From the NCBI RefSeq assembly GCF_041020765.1, contig NZ_JBEUEJ010000002.1: 64,000 nucleotides of DNA; one strand, 5' to 3'. Below the pieces are notes generated by a model, which saw only the letters and a program-made list of their open reading frames with translations, did no database searches and had not been told where the DNA came from. This document shows, in pieces, positions 50,575-57,879 of this stretch (the stretch's first letter is position 1; each line of letters opens with the position of its first letter). The DNA comes from Kineococcus terrestris (GTDB lineage: Bacteria; Actinomycetota; Actinomycetes; Actinomycetales; Kineococcaceae). The translations under genes and the position numbers were made by a program.

Positions 50575-51657
50575 ATGGCCCGCGTGATCGCCGACGTCGT
50601 CAGCTACCGGGCGGGCCGCCCGGACGGGACCGCGCACGCCTCCCCGGACGCCCCCGGCGCGTCCGGCACCCCGGCGCCGGTGGCCGCCGCGCTGGAGCGG
50701 GTGCGCGCCGGGGGCGGGCCCGGCGACTTCTCGTGGATCGCGCTGCGCGGGGCGGCGGCCGCCGACGTGCAGGACCTCGGCGAGCGCCTGCGGCTGCACC
50801 ACCTGCTCGTCGAGGACGCCGTGGAGGGCCACCAGCGACCCAAGCTGGAGCGCTACGGGGACACCACGTTCGTGGTGCTCAAGGCGCTGGCGTACTTCGA
50901 CGACCGCAGCGCGGTGGAGACCTCCGAACTGCTCGTCGTGGTCGGCGAGGGGTTCGTCCTCACCGTCGGCGGGCAGGAGCCGCGCGAGGGGGTGCGCGCC
51001 GGGGAGGGCGGCCGCCCCGGCCCGGTGCCCGCGGTGCGCGCGGAGCTGGAGGCGGACCCGCAGCGCCTGGCGCGCGGGCCGAAGGTGGTGCTGCACGCGC
51101 TGATGTCGGAGCTGGTGGACGACTACGCGCGCATCGCCGACGAGCTGGAGCGCGACGTGGAGGAGGTCGAGGAGCAGGTCTTCTCCCCCACCCGTTCCAG
51201 CGGCGCGGACGACGCGCAGCGCATCTACTCCCTCAAGCGGGAGGTGCTGGAGGTGCGGCGCGCGGCCGCGCCGCTGCTGCTGCCGCTGCGCGCGCTGGTC
51301 GAGCGCGAGGACCGCGACTGGTCGGACCTGTCGGACCACGCGCAGTTCCTGCTGCGCGACGTCCTGGACGTGCTGCAGCGCACCGTGGAGCAGGTCGAGG
51401 GCCACGAGCGGCTGCTCACCGACGTCCTCAACGCCCACCTGGCGCGGGTGTCGGTGCAGCAGAACGACGACGCGCGCAAGATCTCCGCGTGGGCGGCGAT
51501 GTTCGCGGTGCCCACGCTCATCGCCGGCGTGTACGGGATGAACTTCGAGCGGATGCCCGAACTGCACTGGACGTTCGGCTACCCGATGGCGCTGGCGCTC
51601 ATGGCCGGCACCTGCCTGGTCCTGTACCGGGCGTTCAAGCGCTCCGGGTGGGTCTGA
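50575..51657 (+). CDS. CorA-family magnesium/cobalt transporter
   Basis: A CorA-type divalent cation channel (360 aa). The N-terminal two thirds form the cytoplasmic funnel (beta region DFSWIALRGAAAADVQDL to LLVVVGEGFVLTVGG, then long helices with acidic and Arg/Glu patches). Two C-terminal helices are present, with the selectivity motif GMN in VYGMNFERMPELHW. The tail AFKRSGWV is basic, as in the family. The start is either ATG 50575 or GTG 50584, which has a weak CACGAT element seven bases upstream. It converges with uppP across a 14-bp hairpin. Confidence 0.9.
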   Translation: MARVIADVVSYRAGRPDGTAHASPDAPGASGTPAPVAAALERVRAGGGPGDFSWIALRGAAAADVQDLGERLRLHHLLVEDAVEGHQRPKLERYGDTTFVVLKALAYFDDRSAVETSELLVVVGEGFVLTVGGQEPREGVRAGEGGRPGPVPAVRAELEADPQRLARGPKVVLHALMSELVDDYARIADELERDVEEVEEQVFSPTRSSGADDAQRIYSLKREVLEVRRAAAPLLLPLRALVEREDRDWSDLSDHAQFLLRDVLDVLQRTVEQVEGHERLLTDVLNAHLARVSVQQNDDARKISAWAAMFAVPTLIAGVYGMNFERMPELHWTFGYPMALALMAGTCLVLYRAFKRSGWV

Positions 51658-51661
51658 CGCC

Positions 51662-51692
51662 CCCGGGCGCCGGTGCGGCACCGGCGCCCGGG
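51662..51692. terminator. 14-bp hairpin between corA and uppP
   Basis: Perfect arms 51662-51675 and 51679-51692 with a 3-base loop, five bases after the corA stop and before the convergent uppP stop. Confidence 0.8.
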
Positions 51693-51696
51693 CGGC

Positions 51697-52539
51697 TCAG
51701 CCGGGGTAGCCGTCGTTGAAGGCCGGCAGCAGACCGGCCAGCACCAGCGCGTACACCGCCAGCGCCGCCACGAGCCGGTAGACGACGAAGACGGTGTAGC
51801 TGTGCGTGGTGATGAAGCGCATGAGCCAGGCGATGACGGCGTAGCCCACGAAGAACGCGACGACGGTGGCCAGGGCCGTGGCCCCCCACGGGACGACGGC
51901 CTCGCCGCGCAGCTCGTCGAACAGCTGGAAGAAGCCGGAGCCGACGACGGCGGGCACGGCCAGCAGGAAGGAGTACCGGGCGGCCGCCTCGCGGGTGTAC
52001 CCCAGCAGCAGGCCCATGGTGATGGTGCCGCCCGAGCGGGAGACGCCCGGCACGAGGGCGGCGGCCTGCGCCAGGCCGAAGAGCAGGCCGTGCTTCCACG
52101 TGAGCCGGTCCAGGGTGCGCTCGTGCCTGCCGAAGCGGTCGGCCAGGCCCAGCAGCAGCGCGAACACCCACAGCGTGGTGCCGATGACGACGAACCCGCG
52201 CAGCGTGTTCTCGATCTGGTCCTGGAAGAGCAGGCCGAGCACGACGATCGGCACGCTGCCGAGGATGACCAGCCAGCCCATCCGCGCGTCCGGGTCGTCG
52301 CGCGGCACCCGCCCGGCCAGCGCCTGGCACCAGCGGGCGATGATGCGCCCGATGTCCTTGCGGAAGTAGATGAGGACGGCCAGCTCGGTGCCCAGCTGGG
52401 TGATGGCGGTGAAGCCCGCGCCGGGGTCCTGCGCCCCGAGGAGGGTGCCGACGACCGCCAGGTGCCCGCTGGAGGAGACCGGGATGAACTCCGTCAGCCC
52501 CTGGACCAGGCCCAGGACGACGGCCTCCCACCAGGACAT
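51697..52539 (-). CDS. uppP: Undecaprenyl-diphosphatase UppP
   Basis: Recycles the lipid carrier for peptidoglycan synthesis by dephosphorylating undecaprenyl diphosphate (280 aa). Active-site motifs are LVQGLTEFIPVSSSGHL near residue 10-26 and PGVSRSGGTITMGLLLG near 160. Seven or eight hydrophobic segments are predicted. ATG 52539 gives the standard MSWWEAVVLGLVQG start, whereas GTG 52578 would add 13 residues and overlaps the stop of an upstream 21-codon frame. Members can confer bacitracin tolerance. The transcript seems to begin near 52638, so a leader of about 100 bases is predicted. Confidence 0.94.
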   Translation of the reverse strand: MSWWEAVVLGLVQGLTEFIPVSSSGHLAVVGTLLGAQDPGAGFTAITQLGTELAVLIYFRKDIGRIIARWCQALAGRVPRDDPDARMGWLVILGSVPIVVLGLLFQDQIENTLRGFVVIGTTLWVFALLLGLADRFGRHERTLDRLTWKHGLLFGLAQAAALVPGVSRSGGTITMGLLLGYTREAAARYSFLLAVPAVVGSGFFQLFDELRGEAVVPWGATALATVVAFFVGYAVIAWLMRFITTHSYTVFVVYRLVAALAVYALVLAGLLPAFNDGYPG

Positions 52540-52571
52540 GACACCCGTCACGGTCCCGGCGGCGGTGTCCG

Positions 52572-52637
52572 TCAGCACGCGCGGGCACCCCCCGCGTCGA
52601 TGCGCAGGGTCGTCAGCCGGGAGCGATCGGTGAGCAC
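52572..52637 (-). CDS. Candidate leaderless leader peptide before uppP
   Basis: A 21-codon open frame, GTG 52637 to TGA 52572-52574, starting seven bases after TAGGGT, the same geometry as the leaderless genes. The peptide has Arg in its middle and ends DAGGARAC, with a single Cys codon (TGC) directly before the stop. Known actinobacterial leader peptides ahead of sulphur-metabolism genes also carry a late Cys, but the family signature is not clear here. Its GTGCTGA end overlaps the alternative uppP start GTG 52578, so translation could couple. It may be a regulatory uORF or a chance frame. Confidence 0.45.
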   Translation of the reverse strand: MLTDRSRLTTLRIDAGGARAC

Positions 52638-52644
52638 GCTCGGG

Positions 52645-52650
52645 ACCCTA
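52645..52650 (-). promoter_or_regulatory. -10 element upstream of uppP and its leader frame
   Basis: TAGGGT, minus strand. It is seven bases before GTG 52637 and 105 bases before ATG 52539. Confidence 0.6.
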
Positions 52651-52765
52651 ACGGGTGGGCGCCCTCCGGCCGGGTGCCGACGGGACGAGCGCACGCCAGC
52701 CCCGGCGCACGATCACCGGATGTTCACGCACCGCTCGGGCGCGCGTCGCCGCCGGGCGGCCGGCG

Positions 52766-53161
52766 TCAGCGCCGGGGCGTCCCGCCGGCCGGCTCGTCGG
52801 CGTCCTCGTCGAGGTCGTCCTCGAGCTCGTCCTCGTCCTCGTCGTCCGGGTCGTCGTCCGGGTCGTCGTCCGAGTCGTCGTCGTCCTCGTCGTCGAGGTC
52901 GTCGTCCTCGTCGGAGTCCTCGTCCTCGTCGTCCTCGTCGTCCTCGCGCTCGTCCTCCACGTCGTCGTAGAGGACGAAGGGCGTGACCTCGTCGTAGGCG
53001 GAGTACAGGGCGTCGTCGTAGACCTCGAACGCCTCGGCCAGCTGCTGGTAGGCGCCGGCGACGGCCGGGTCCGCCTCGCTGCGACGGCTGGAGGCCACCT
53101 CGAGGTGCCGCTCGAGGGCGGAGACCAGTCGCGCGAGCGCGGCACGCGGATCCGTCGTCAT
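52766..53161 (-). CDS. Acidic-tailed protein of unknown function
   Basis: A 131-residue protein. Residues 1-65 are mostly helical and ordinary (ALARLVSALERHLEVASS, AVAGAYQQLAEAFEVYDDALYSAYDEVTPFVLYDDV). Residues 66-120 are almost only Asp and Glu, runs such as DDDDSDDDPDDD, encoded by GAC/GAG repeats. No family recognised. TACGGT ends seven bases before ATG 53161, which fixes the start. The N-terminal domain might pack against a partner while the acidic tail mimics nucleic acid or binds metal; this is speculation. The next plus-strand gene, DUF5703, starts 30 bases away on the other side of the promoter. Confidence 0.75.
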   Translation of the reverse strand: MTTDPRAALARLVSALERHLEVASSRRSEADPAVAGAYQQLAEAFEVYDDALYSAYDEVTPFVLYDDVEDEREDDEDDEDEDSDEDDDLDDEDDDDSDDDPDDDPDDEDEDELEDDLDEDADEPAGGTPRR

Positions 53162-53168
53162 GACCACG

Positions 53169-53174
53169 ACCGTA
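53169..53174 (-). promoter_or_regulatory. Leaderless -10 element of the acidic-tail gene
   Basis: TACGGT, minus strand, seven bases before ATG 53161. On the plus strand the same TA begins TAGCGG, a possible weak -10 for DUF5703. Confidence 0.55.
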
Positions 53175-53190
53175 GCGGAGCAGGCGCACA

Positions 53191-53424
53191 ATGGCAGCGA
53201 TGGCTCCTCACACCACGCGCACCCGCGACCGCGCCGCCGACGAGCAGTACGAGTACCGGGTCCTCACCATCCCCCGCGAGACCTCCCGGGCCGACGCGCG
53301 CCGCCTGCTCACCGAGGAGGCCGAGTACGGCCGCTGGGAGCTGGCCCGCGTGCGCCTGTACCTGGGCGGTGCCCGCAAGGTGTGGCTGCGCCGCCGGATC
53401 ATCCGGGTCGCCCGCACCGCCTGA
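53191..53424 (+). CDS. DUF5703 family small protein
   Basis: A 77-residue actinobacterial protein resembling DUF5703, of unknown function. The conserved region is YEYRVLTIPRETSRADARRLLTEEAEYGRWELARVRLYLGGARKVWLRRRIIRVARTA: a strand, a helix and a basic C-terminal strand. It has no signal peptide. ATG 53191 or ATG 53200 is the start; GGAGCAGG lies upstream. It is divergent from the acidic-tail gene. Overall charge is strongly positive at the C-terminus, opposite to its acidic neighbour, which makes an interaction worth testing, but nothing in the sequence shows one. Confidence 0.72.
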   Translation: MAAMAPHTTRTRDRAADEQYEYRVLTIPRETSRADARRLLTEEAEYGRWELARVRLYLGGARKVWLRRRIIRVARTA

Positions 53425-53475
53425 GGAGCGCCCGCGCGCCCGACGACCGCCCGCGAGGACGGGGACGGGGACGCG

Positions 53476-55332
53476 TCAGGCGGTGGCGAACTGGGTGGCG
53501 TGCAGCTCGGCGTAGCGCCCGCCCAGGGCCAGCAGCTCGGCGTGGGTGCCGCGCTCGACGATCCGCCCGCCCTCCACCACGAGGATCTGGTCGGCGCCGC
53601 GGACGGTGGACAGCCGGTGGGCGATGACGAGCGCGGTGCGCCCCTCCAGCGCCTCGTCCAGCGCCTCCTGCACGCGCGCCTCGGAGTCGGAGTCCAGGGA
53701 GGCCGTGGCCTCGTCGAGGACGACGACGCGCGGGTGGGCCAGCAGCAGCCGGGCGATGGTCAGCCGCTGGCGCTCGCCGCCGGAGAAGCGGTAGCCGCGC
53801 TCACCGACGACGGTGTCCAGGCCGTCGGGCAGGGCGGCGACCAGCTCGCCGAGGCGGGCGCGGCGCAGCGCCTCGTGGATCTCGGCGTCGGTGGCGTCCG
53901 GGGCGGCCAGGCGCAGGTTGGCGCGCAGCGATTCGTGGAACAGGTGCCCGTCCTGGGTGACGACGCCGACGCTGCGCCGCACCGACTCCGCGGTCAGGTC
54001 GCGCACGTCCACCCCGCCCAGGCGCACCGCGCCGGAGCCGACGTCGTACAGGCGGGCCACCAGCGAGGCCAGGGTCGACTTGCCGGCGCCGGAGGAGCCG
54101 ACCAGCGCCACCACCTGGCCGGGCTCGACGCGGAAGGACACGTCGTGCAGGACGGTCGCGCCGCCGCGCGGGTCCAGGACGGCGACGTCCTCCAGCGAGG
54201 CCAGGGACACCTCCGTCGCCGAGGGGTAGGCGAAGCTCACGCCGTCGAACTCCACCGACAGCGGCCCGGCCGGGGCCGGCACCGCACCCGGGCGCTCCTT
54301 GACGGCCGGCTCCAGGTCGAGGACCTCGAAGACGCGCTCGAAGCTGACCATCGCGCTGGACAGGTCGGTGCGGGCGCTGGCCAGCGCTGTCAGCGGCGCG
54401 TACAGGCGGGTCAGCAGCAGCGCCAGGGTGACGATGCTGCCGGCGTCCAGCTGCCCCGCGACGGCGGCCAGGCCGCCCACGCCGTAGACCAGCGCCAGCG
54501 CCAGCGCCGAGACCAGCGTCAGGGCCGTGACGAACACCGTCTGCAGCATCGCGGTGCGCACGCCGATGTCGCGCACCCGGCGGGCCGCCGCGGCGAAGGC
54601 GCGCGACTCCTCCTCCGGGCGCCCGAACAGCTTCACGAGGGTGGCGCCGGGGGCGGAGAAGCGCTCGGTGCTCTGGTTGGTCATGGCCGCGTTCAGCTGC
54701 GCGGCGTCGCGGGAGAGGGCGGCCAGGCGCCGGCCGACGCGGCGCACCGGCAGCACGAACACCGGCAGCAGCACCAGCGCCAGGGCGGTGACCTGCCAGG
54801 AGATGCCGACCATGACGGCGGCGGTCAGGGCGACCGCGACGACGTTGCTGACGATCCCGGACAGGGTGCCGCTGAAGGCGCGCTGGGCGCCCAGGACGTC
54901 GCTGTTGAGGCGGCTGACGAGGGCGCCGGTGCGGGTGCGGGTGAAGAAGGCCACCGGCATGCGCTGCACGTGGTCGAACACGCGCCGGCGCAGGTCGAGG
55001 ATGAGGTCCTCGCCCAGCGTCGCGGACAGCCAGCGCACGCCCAGCCCGAGCGCGGCCTCGGCCAGCGCCACCGCCGCGATGAGCAGCGCCAGGCGCACGA
55101 CGAGGTCGCCGTCGCCGGCGGTGACGGCGTCCACGGCCCGCCCGGCCAGGACCGGGGTGGCCACCGCCAGGACGGCGGCCAGGACGCTGCCGGCGACGAA
55201 GACGCCCAGGCGCCCGGAGCGCTCGCGGGCCAGCGCCAGGACCCGGCGCACCGTGTCGCGGGAGAACGCCCGGCCCTGCTGCTGGACGCTGCTGCGCCAC
55301 ACGGCCGACCACGCGACGCTCTCCATGCTCAC
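53476..55332 (-). CDS. ABC exporter, fused membrane and ATPase domains
   Basis: A half-size ABC exporter (618 aa) of the lipid/multidrug type. Six helices occupy residues 40-330 (LGVFVAGSVLAAVLAVATPVLAG onwards), with QSTERFSAPGATLVKLFGRPEEE as a coupling loop. The ATPase has Walker A LVGSSGAGKSTLASLVARLYD near residue 410, signature FSGGERQRLTIARLLL and Walker B VVVLDEATASLDSDSE. It would work as a homodimer. The start GTG 55332 has no strong ribosome site; ATG 55326 is an alternative. It converges with DUF5703. The cargo is unknown; the neighbours give no hint. Confidence 0.9.
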   Translation of the reverse strand: MSMESVAWSAVWRSSVQQQGRAFSRDTVRRVLALARERSGRLGVFVAGSVLAAVLAVATPVLAGRAVDAVTAGDGDLVVRLALLIAAVALAEAALGLGVRWLSATLGEDLILDLRRRVFDHVQRMPVAFFTRTRTGALVSRLNSDVLGAQRAFSGTLSGIVSNVVAVALTAAVMVGISWQVTALALVLLPVFVLPVRRVGRRLAALSRDAAQLNAAMTNQSTERFSAPGATLVKLFGRPEEESRAFAAAARRVRDIGVRTAMLQTVFVTALTLVSALALALVYGVGGLAAVAGQLDAGSIVTLALLLTRLYAPLTALASARTDLSSAMVSFERVFEVLDLEPAVKERPGAVPAPAGPLSVEFDGVSFAYPSATEVSLASLEDVAVLDPRGGATVLHDVSFRVEPGQVVALVGSSGAGKSTLASLVARLYDVGSGAVRLGGVDVRDLTAESVRRSVGVVTQDGHLFHESLRANLRLAAPDATDAEIHEALRRARLGELVAALPDGLDTVVGERGYRFSGGERQRLTIARLLLAHPRVVVLDEATASLDSDSEARVQEALDEALEGRTALVIAHRLSTVRGADQILVVEGGRIVERGTHAELLALGGRYAELHATQFATA

Positions 55333-55406
55333 GCCGGGGCCAACACCGCGCGCGCGGCGGCTATGCCGCGGCCCGCGACGACCGGCCCGCGCTCACCGGC
55401 GGGCGC

Positions 55407-55910
55407 TCACCAGCCGGCGGTGCCGGGCCCGCCCTTGAAGGGGCCGTCGAGCTCGTCGCTGACCCACCCGCCGTAGAAGCCGCCGGGCTGCGGGCGCACC
55501 TCCTCCTCGTCCAGCAGGCACACCACCCGCCCCGGCGCGCAGCCAGCGGGCACGGCGACCGCCCCCGCCAGCGTGCGGTAGGCGGGCACGGGGTCCGGGT
55601 ACGTCCACGCGGCGCCGGCGGCGACCACGGCGCCCTCGGCGTCCAGGACGTCCAGGTAGGAGGCGCGGCCCTTCCACTCGCACCAGCTGCTGCCCGCCGC
55701 CGGGCGCAGCAGCCGGGCGTCCAGCGCCGCCGCGGCGACGTAGTACGTCGGCGGGTGGGAGGTCTCCAGGACCCGGAGCGCCAGACCGGAACCGGCGGGG
55801 GCGTCGGCCAGGGGGACGCCGTCGACGAGGACCCGCACGCGGCGGGCGGCCGTCTCCAGGCGCGGGGGGCGGGGGTAGTCCCAGACGGACTCGCGGGCCG
55901 GTGCGCTCAC
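55407..55910 (-). CDS. DUF427 family protein
   Basis: A DUF427 protein of 167 aa, a small beta-rich family (an N-terminal WDYPRPP motif and ARRVRVLVDG strand), function unknown. Diagnostic stretches: SVWDYPRPPRLETAARRVRVLVDG, ETSHPPTYYV, SSWCEWKGRASYLDV and AAWTYPDPVPA; the WCEWKG cysteine/tryptophan motif is typical. The C-terminal GGWVSDELDGPFKGGPGTAGW is also conserved. GTG 55910 has no strong ribosome site. It is the next minus-strand gene after the GCS2 ligase, separated by a 10-bp tandem repeat, so a shared transcript is uncertain. Confidence 0.87.
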   Translation of the reverse strand: MSAPARESVWDYPRPPRLETAARRVRVLVDGVPLADAPAGSGLALRVLETSHPPTYYVAAAALDARLLRPAAGSSWCEWKGRASYLDVLDAEGAVVAAGAAWTYPDPVPAYRTLAGAVAVPAGCAPGRVVCLLDEEEVRPQPGGFYGGWVSDELDGPFKGGPGTAGW

Positions 55911-55950
55911 GGCACCAGGGTGCGCGCGCCGGTGCGCGGGCGCGCGCCGG

Positions 55951-56020
55951 ACCCGCCTGGACCCGCCTCGACCCGCCCGGACCCGCCCGGACCCGCCCGG
56001 ACCCGCCCGGACCCGCGGTG
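55951..56020. repeat. 10-bp tandem repeat between DUF427 and GCS2 genes
   Basis: Six near-perfect copies of ACCCGCCCGG (the first two vary by one or two bases) and part of a seventh. Period 10, not a multiple of three, and intergenic. It may be promoter-linked or only slippage. Confidence 0.9.
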
Positions 56021-56054
56021 CGGGTCCACGGCGCGCTCACCCCCTCCCCGGGGC

Positions 56055-57182
56055 TCAGGCCAGGGTCACCTCCGCGGCCGCCCGCACCAGGCCCGCCAGC
56101 CCCGCCCCGCGGGCGGTCTGGCGTTGCCAGCGGGCGCCGGAGCCGCGGGCCAGGACGGCGGCCGTGCCCGCGCGGACGGCGTCCAGGTCCCCGGCGCCGG
56201 CCAGCGGGCCGCGCACGTGCTCCACGAGCTCGGCGACCACGGCGGCGGCCGGGGCCGGGCGCCCGGTGGCCGGGGAGACCAGCTGCCCGTCCACGCCGTC
56301 GCGGGCGGCGCGCCAGGACGTCAGCCGCAGCAGCTGCGGCGGGTCGTCGGGCACGGGCAGGCCGGCGCGGGCGTCGGCGGCGGCGCGCTCGACCAGGGCG
56401 CGCACCAGGCGGGCCAGCAGCGCGGCGTCCTCGGCGCGCAGGCACACGTCGGCCACCCGCACCTCCACCGTCGGGTGGGCGGCCGACAGGCGCGCGTCGG
56501 CGTAGACCATCCCCTCGTCCAGCAGGACGCCGGTGGCCAGCAGGCGCGCGCGCAGCTCGTCGTGGCGGGCCGCGGTGCCGACGGGGCCGGCGGGCCCGGC
56601 GCTGGGCCAGCGGCCCCACACCTGCGAGCGCCAGCTGGCGTAGCCGGTGTCCTCGCCGCGCCAGAACGGCGAGTTGGCGCTCAGCGCCAGCAGCACCGGC
56701 AGCCACGGGCCGATCCGGTCCAGGACGCCCACGCCCTCCTCCCGGTCGCCGATCTCGACGTGGACGTGGCAGCCGCAGGTCAGCTGCTCGGCGGCCAGGG
56801 CGCCGAAGCGCTCCACGATGCGCTCGTAGCGCTCCCCCGGCGTCGTCCGCGGCCGCACCCGCTGCGGGTGGGTGCCCAGGGCGACCAGCTGCGCGCCCGC
56901 CCGGGCGGCCGCGGCGGCGGCGCGCCGGCGACGGGCGCGCAGGTCGGCGAGCAGCGCGTCGGCGTCGCGGTGCGGGGCGCTGCCGGTCTCCACCTGCTCG
57001 CGCTGCAGCTCCGGCTCCAGGGCGCCGGGCGCGGCGGCCACGAGCCCGGGGGCGCTGGGGCTGGCCGCCCCGGTGGCCGGGTCGACGAGCAGGAACTCCT
57101 CCTCCACGCCGACCCGCCGCGCTCCGGCGGCGCCCGCCCCGGGACCGCTCACCCGCGCGCCGCTCACGCGCGCGCCGGGCAC
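56055..57182 (-). CDS. Glutamate-cysteine ligase-type (GCS2/YbdK) carboxylate-amine ligase
   Basis: A GCS2-family ligase (375 aa), forming a gamma-peptide bond; the family includes glutamate-cysteine ligases such as YbdK and the EgtA-like enzymes. The opening motif is RRVGVEEEFLLVDPATG, with metal-binding glutamates. Next are EQLTCGCHVHVEIGDREEGVGVLDRI (the conserved CHVHV) and ALSANSPFWRGEDTGYASWRSQVWGRWP. The C-terminal HPTVEVRVADVCLRAEDAALLARLVRALV closes the site. The start is uncertain among GTG 57182, 57167 and 57152. It is divergent from the F420-type oxidoreductase. The exact amine partner is unknown. Confidence 0.86.
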   Translation of the reverse strand: MPGARVSGARVSGPGAGAAGARRVGVEEEFLLVDPATGAASPSAPGLVAAAPGALEPELQREQVETGSAPHRDADALLADLRARRRRAAAAAARAGAQLVALGTHPQRVRPRTTPGERYERIVERFGALAAEQLTCGCHVHVEIGDREEGVGVLDRIGPWLPVLLALSANSPFWRGEDTGYASWRSQVWGRWPSAGPAGPVGTAARHDELRARLLATGVLLDEGMVYADARLSAAHPTVEVRVADVCLRAEDAALLARLVRALVERAAADARAGLPVPDDPPQLLRLTSWRAARDGVDGQLVSPATGRPAPAAAVVAELVEHVRGPLAGAGDLDAVRAGTAAVLARGSGARWQRQTARGAGLAGLVRAAAEVTLA

Positions 57183-57185
57183 CGG

Positions 57186-57191
57186 TAGCGT
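57186..57191 (+). promoter_or_regulatory. -10 element of the F420-type oxidoreductase gene
   Basis: TAGCGT, eight bases before GTG 57200. The complementary reading from the same TA is TACCGG on the minus strand, a possible weak -10 for the GCS2 gene. Confidence 0.5.
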
Positions 57192-57199
57192 GCCCGACC

Positions 57200-57664
57200 G
57201 TGCCCCGGACCATCGCCACCACCACCCGCGTCGACCGCGAGGGCCTGCTGGAGTTCCTGCGTCCCCGCCACCACGTCGTCCTCCTCACCCACCGCGCCGA
57301 CGGCTCGCCGCAGCTGTCGCCCGTCACCGCGGGCGTCGACGCCGCCGGCCGCGTCGTCGTCTCCACCTACCCCGCGCGCGCGAAGGTGGTCAACGCGCGC
57401 CGCGACCCGCGCGTGAGCCTGCTCACGCTGTCCGACGACTTCGGCGACGCGTGGGTGCAGGTGGACGGCACGGCGGAGGTGCTGGACCTGCCGGAGGCGC
57501 TGGAGCCGCTGGTGGAGTACTTCCGGTCCATCTCCGGCGAGCACCCGGACTGGGACGAGTACCGCGAGGCGATGCGGGCGCAGGGCAAGTGCCTGCTGCG
57601 CATCACCCCGCAGCGCTGGGGCCCAGTGGCCACGGGCGGCTTCCCCGCGCACCTGGCCGGCTGA
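57200..57664 (+). CDS. PPOX-class F420-dependent oxidoreductase family protein
   Basis: A split-barrel flavin/deazaflavin-binding protein (154 aa). Key parts: LLEFLRPRHHVVLLTHRADGSPQLSPVTAGVDAAGRVVVSTYPARAKVVNARRDPRVSLLTLSDDFGDAWVQVDGTAEVL, which fits the PPOX class with the STYPARAKVVNARRDPRV phosphate/cofactor loop. It is the short (about 150 aa) TIGR03618-type branch that in actinobacteria commonly uses F420. The assigned cofactor is from family knowledge. GTG 57200 is eight bases after a -10 element; it converges with DUF1059. Confidence 0.88.
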   Translation: MPRTIATTTRVDREGLLEFLRPRHHVVLLTHRADGSPQLSPVTAGVDAAGRVVVSTYPARAKVVNARRDPRVSLLTLSDDFGDAWVQVDGTAEVLDLPEALEPLVEYFRSISGEHPDWDEYREAMRAQGKCLLRITPQRWGPVATGGFPAHLAG

Positions 57665-57687
57665 GCCCGGGGCGGACGCGCGCTCCC

Positions 57688-57879
57688 TCAGGCGCGGGGC
57701 GGGGGCCCGACGTCGCGCAGCTGGGCGTCGACCTGCGCCAGCACCGCCGGCGGCACGGCGTCCAGGCCGTGGACCTCGCGGGCGTGGCGGGCCACCTGCG
57801 CCACGACGCTGTCGCGGTCGGCGCCGACGAACTCCTCGTGGCAGCCGGGCAGCACGTCCCCGCAGCGGAACGCCTTCAC
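57688..57879 (-). CDS. DUF1059 family small protein
   Basis: A 63-residue DUF1059 protein, function unknown. It starts with KAFRCGDVLPGCHEEFVGADRDSVVAQVARHAREVHG: the CGD..PGC cysteine pair and the HAREVHG histidine pair are the family hallmarks and could bind a metal. GTG 57879 has GGAGGTG nine bases upstream and overlaps the TGA of the EAL-domain gene (GTGA), so it is co-translated with that gene. Confidence 0.85.
   Translation of the reverse strand: MKAFRCGDVLPGCHEEFVGADRDSVVAQVARHAREVHGLDAVPPAVLAQVDAQLRDVGPPPRA

Noticed and set aside
55951..56020. Iteron-type replication origin
   Set aside because: Units are only 10 bases and GC-rich, with no AT-rich region and no replication gene nearby.
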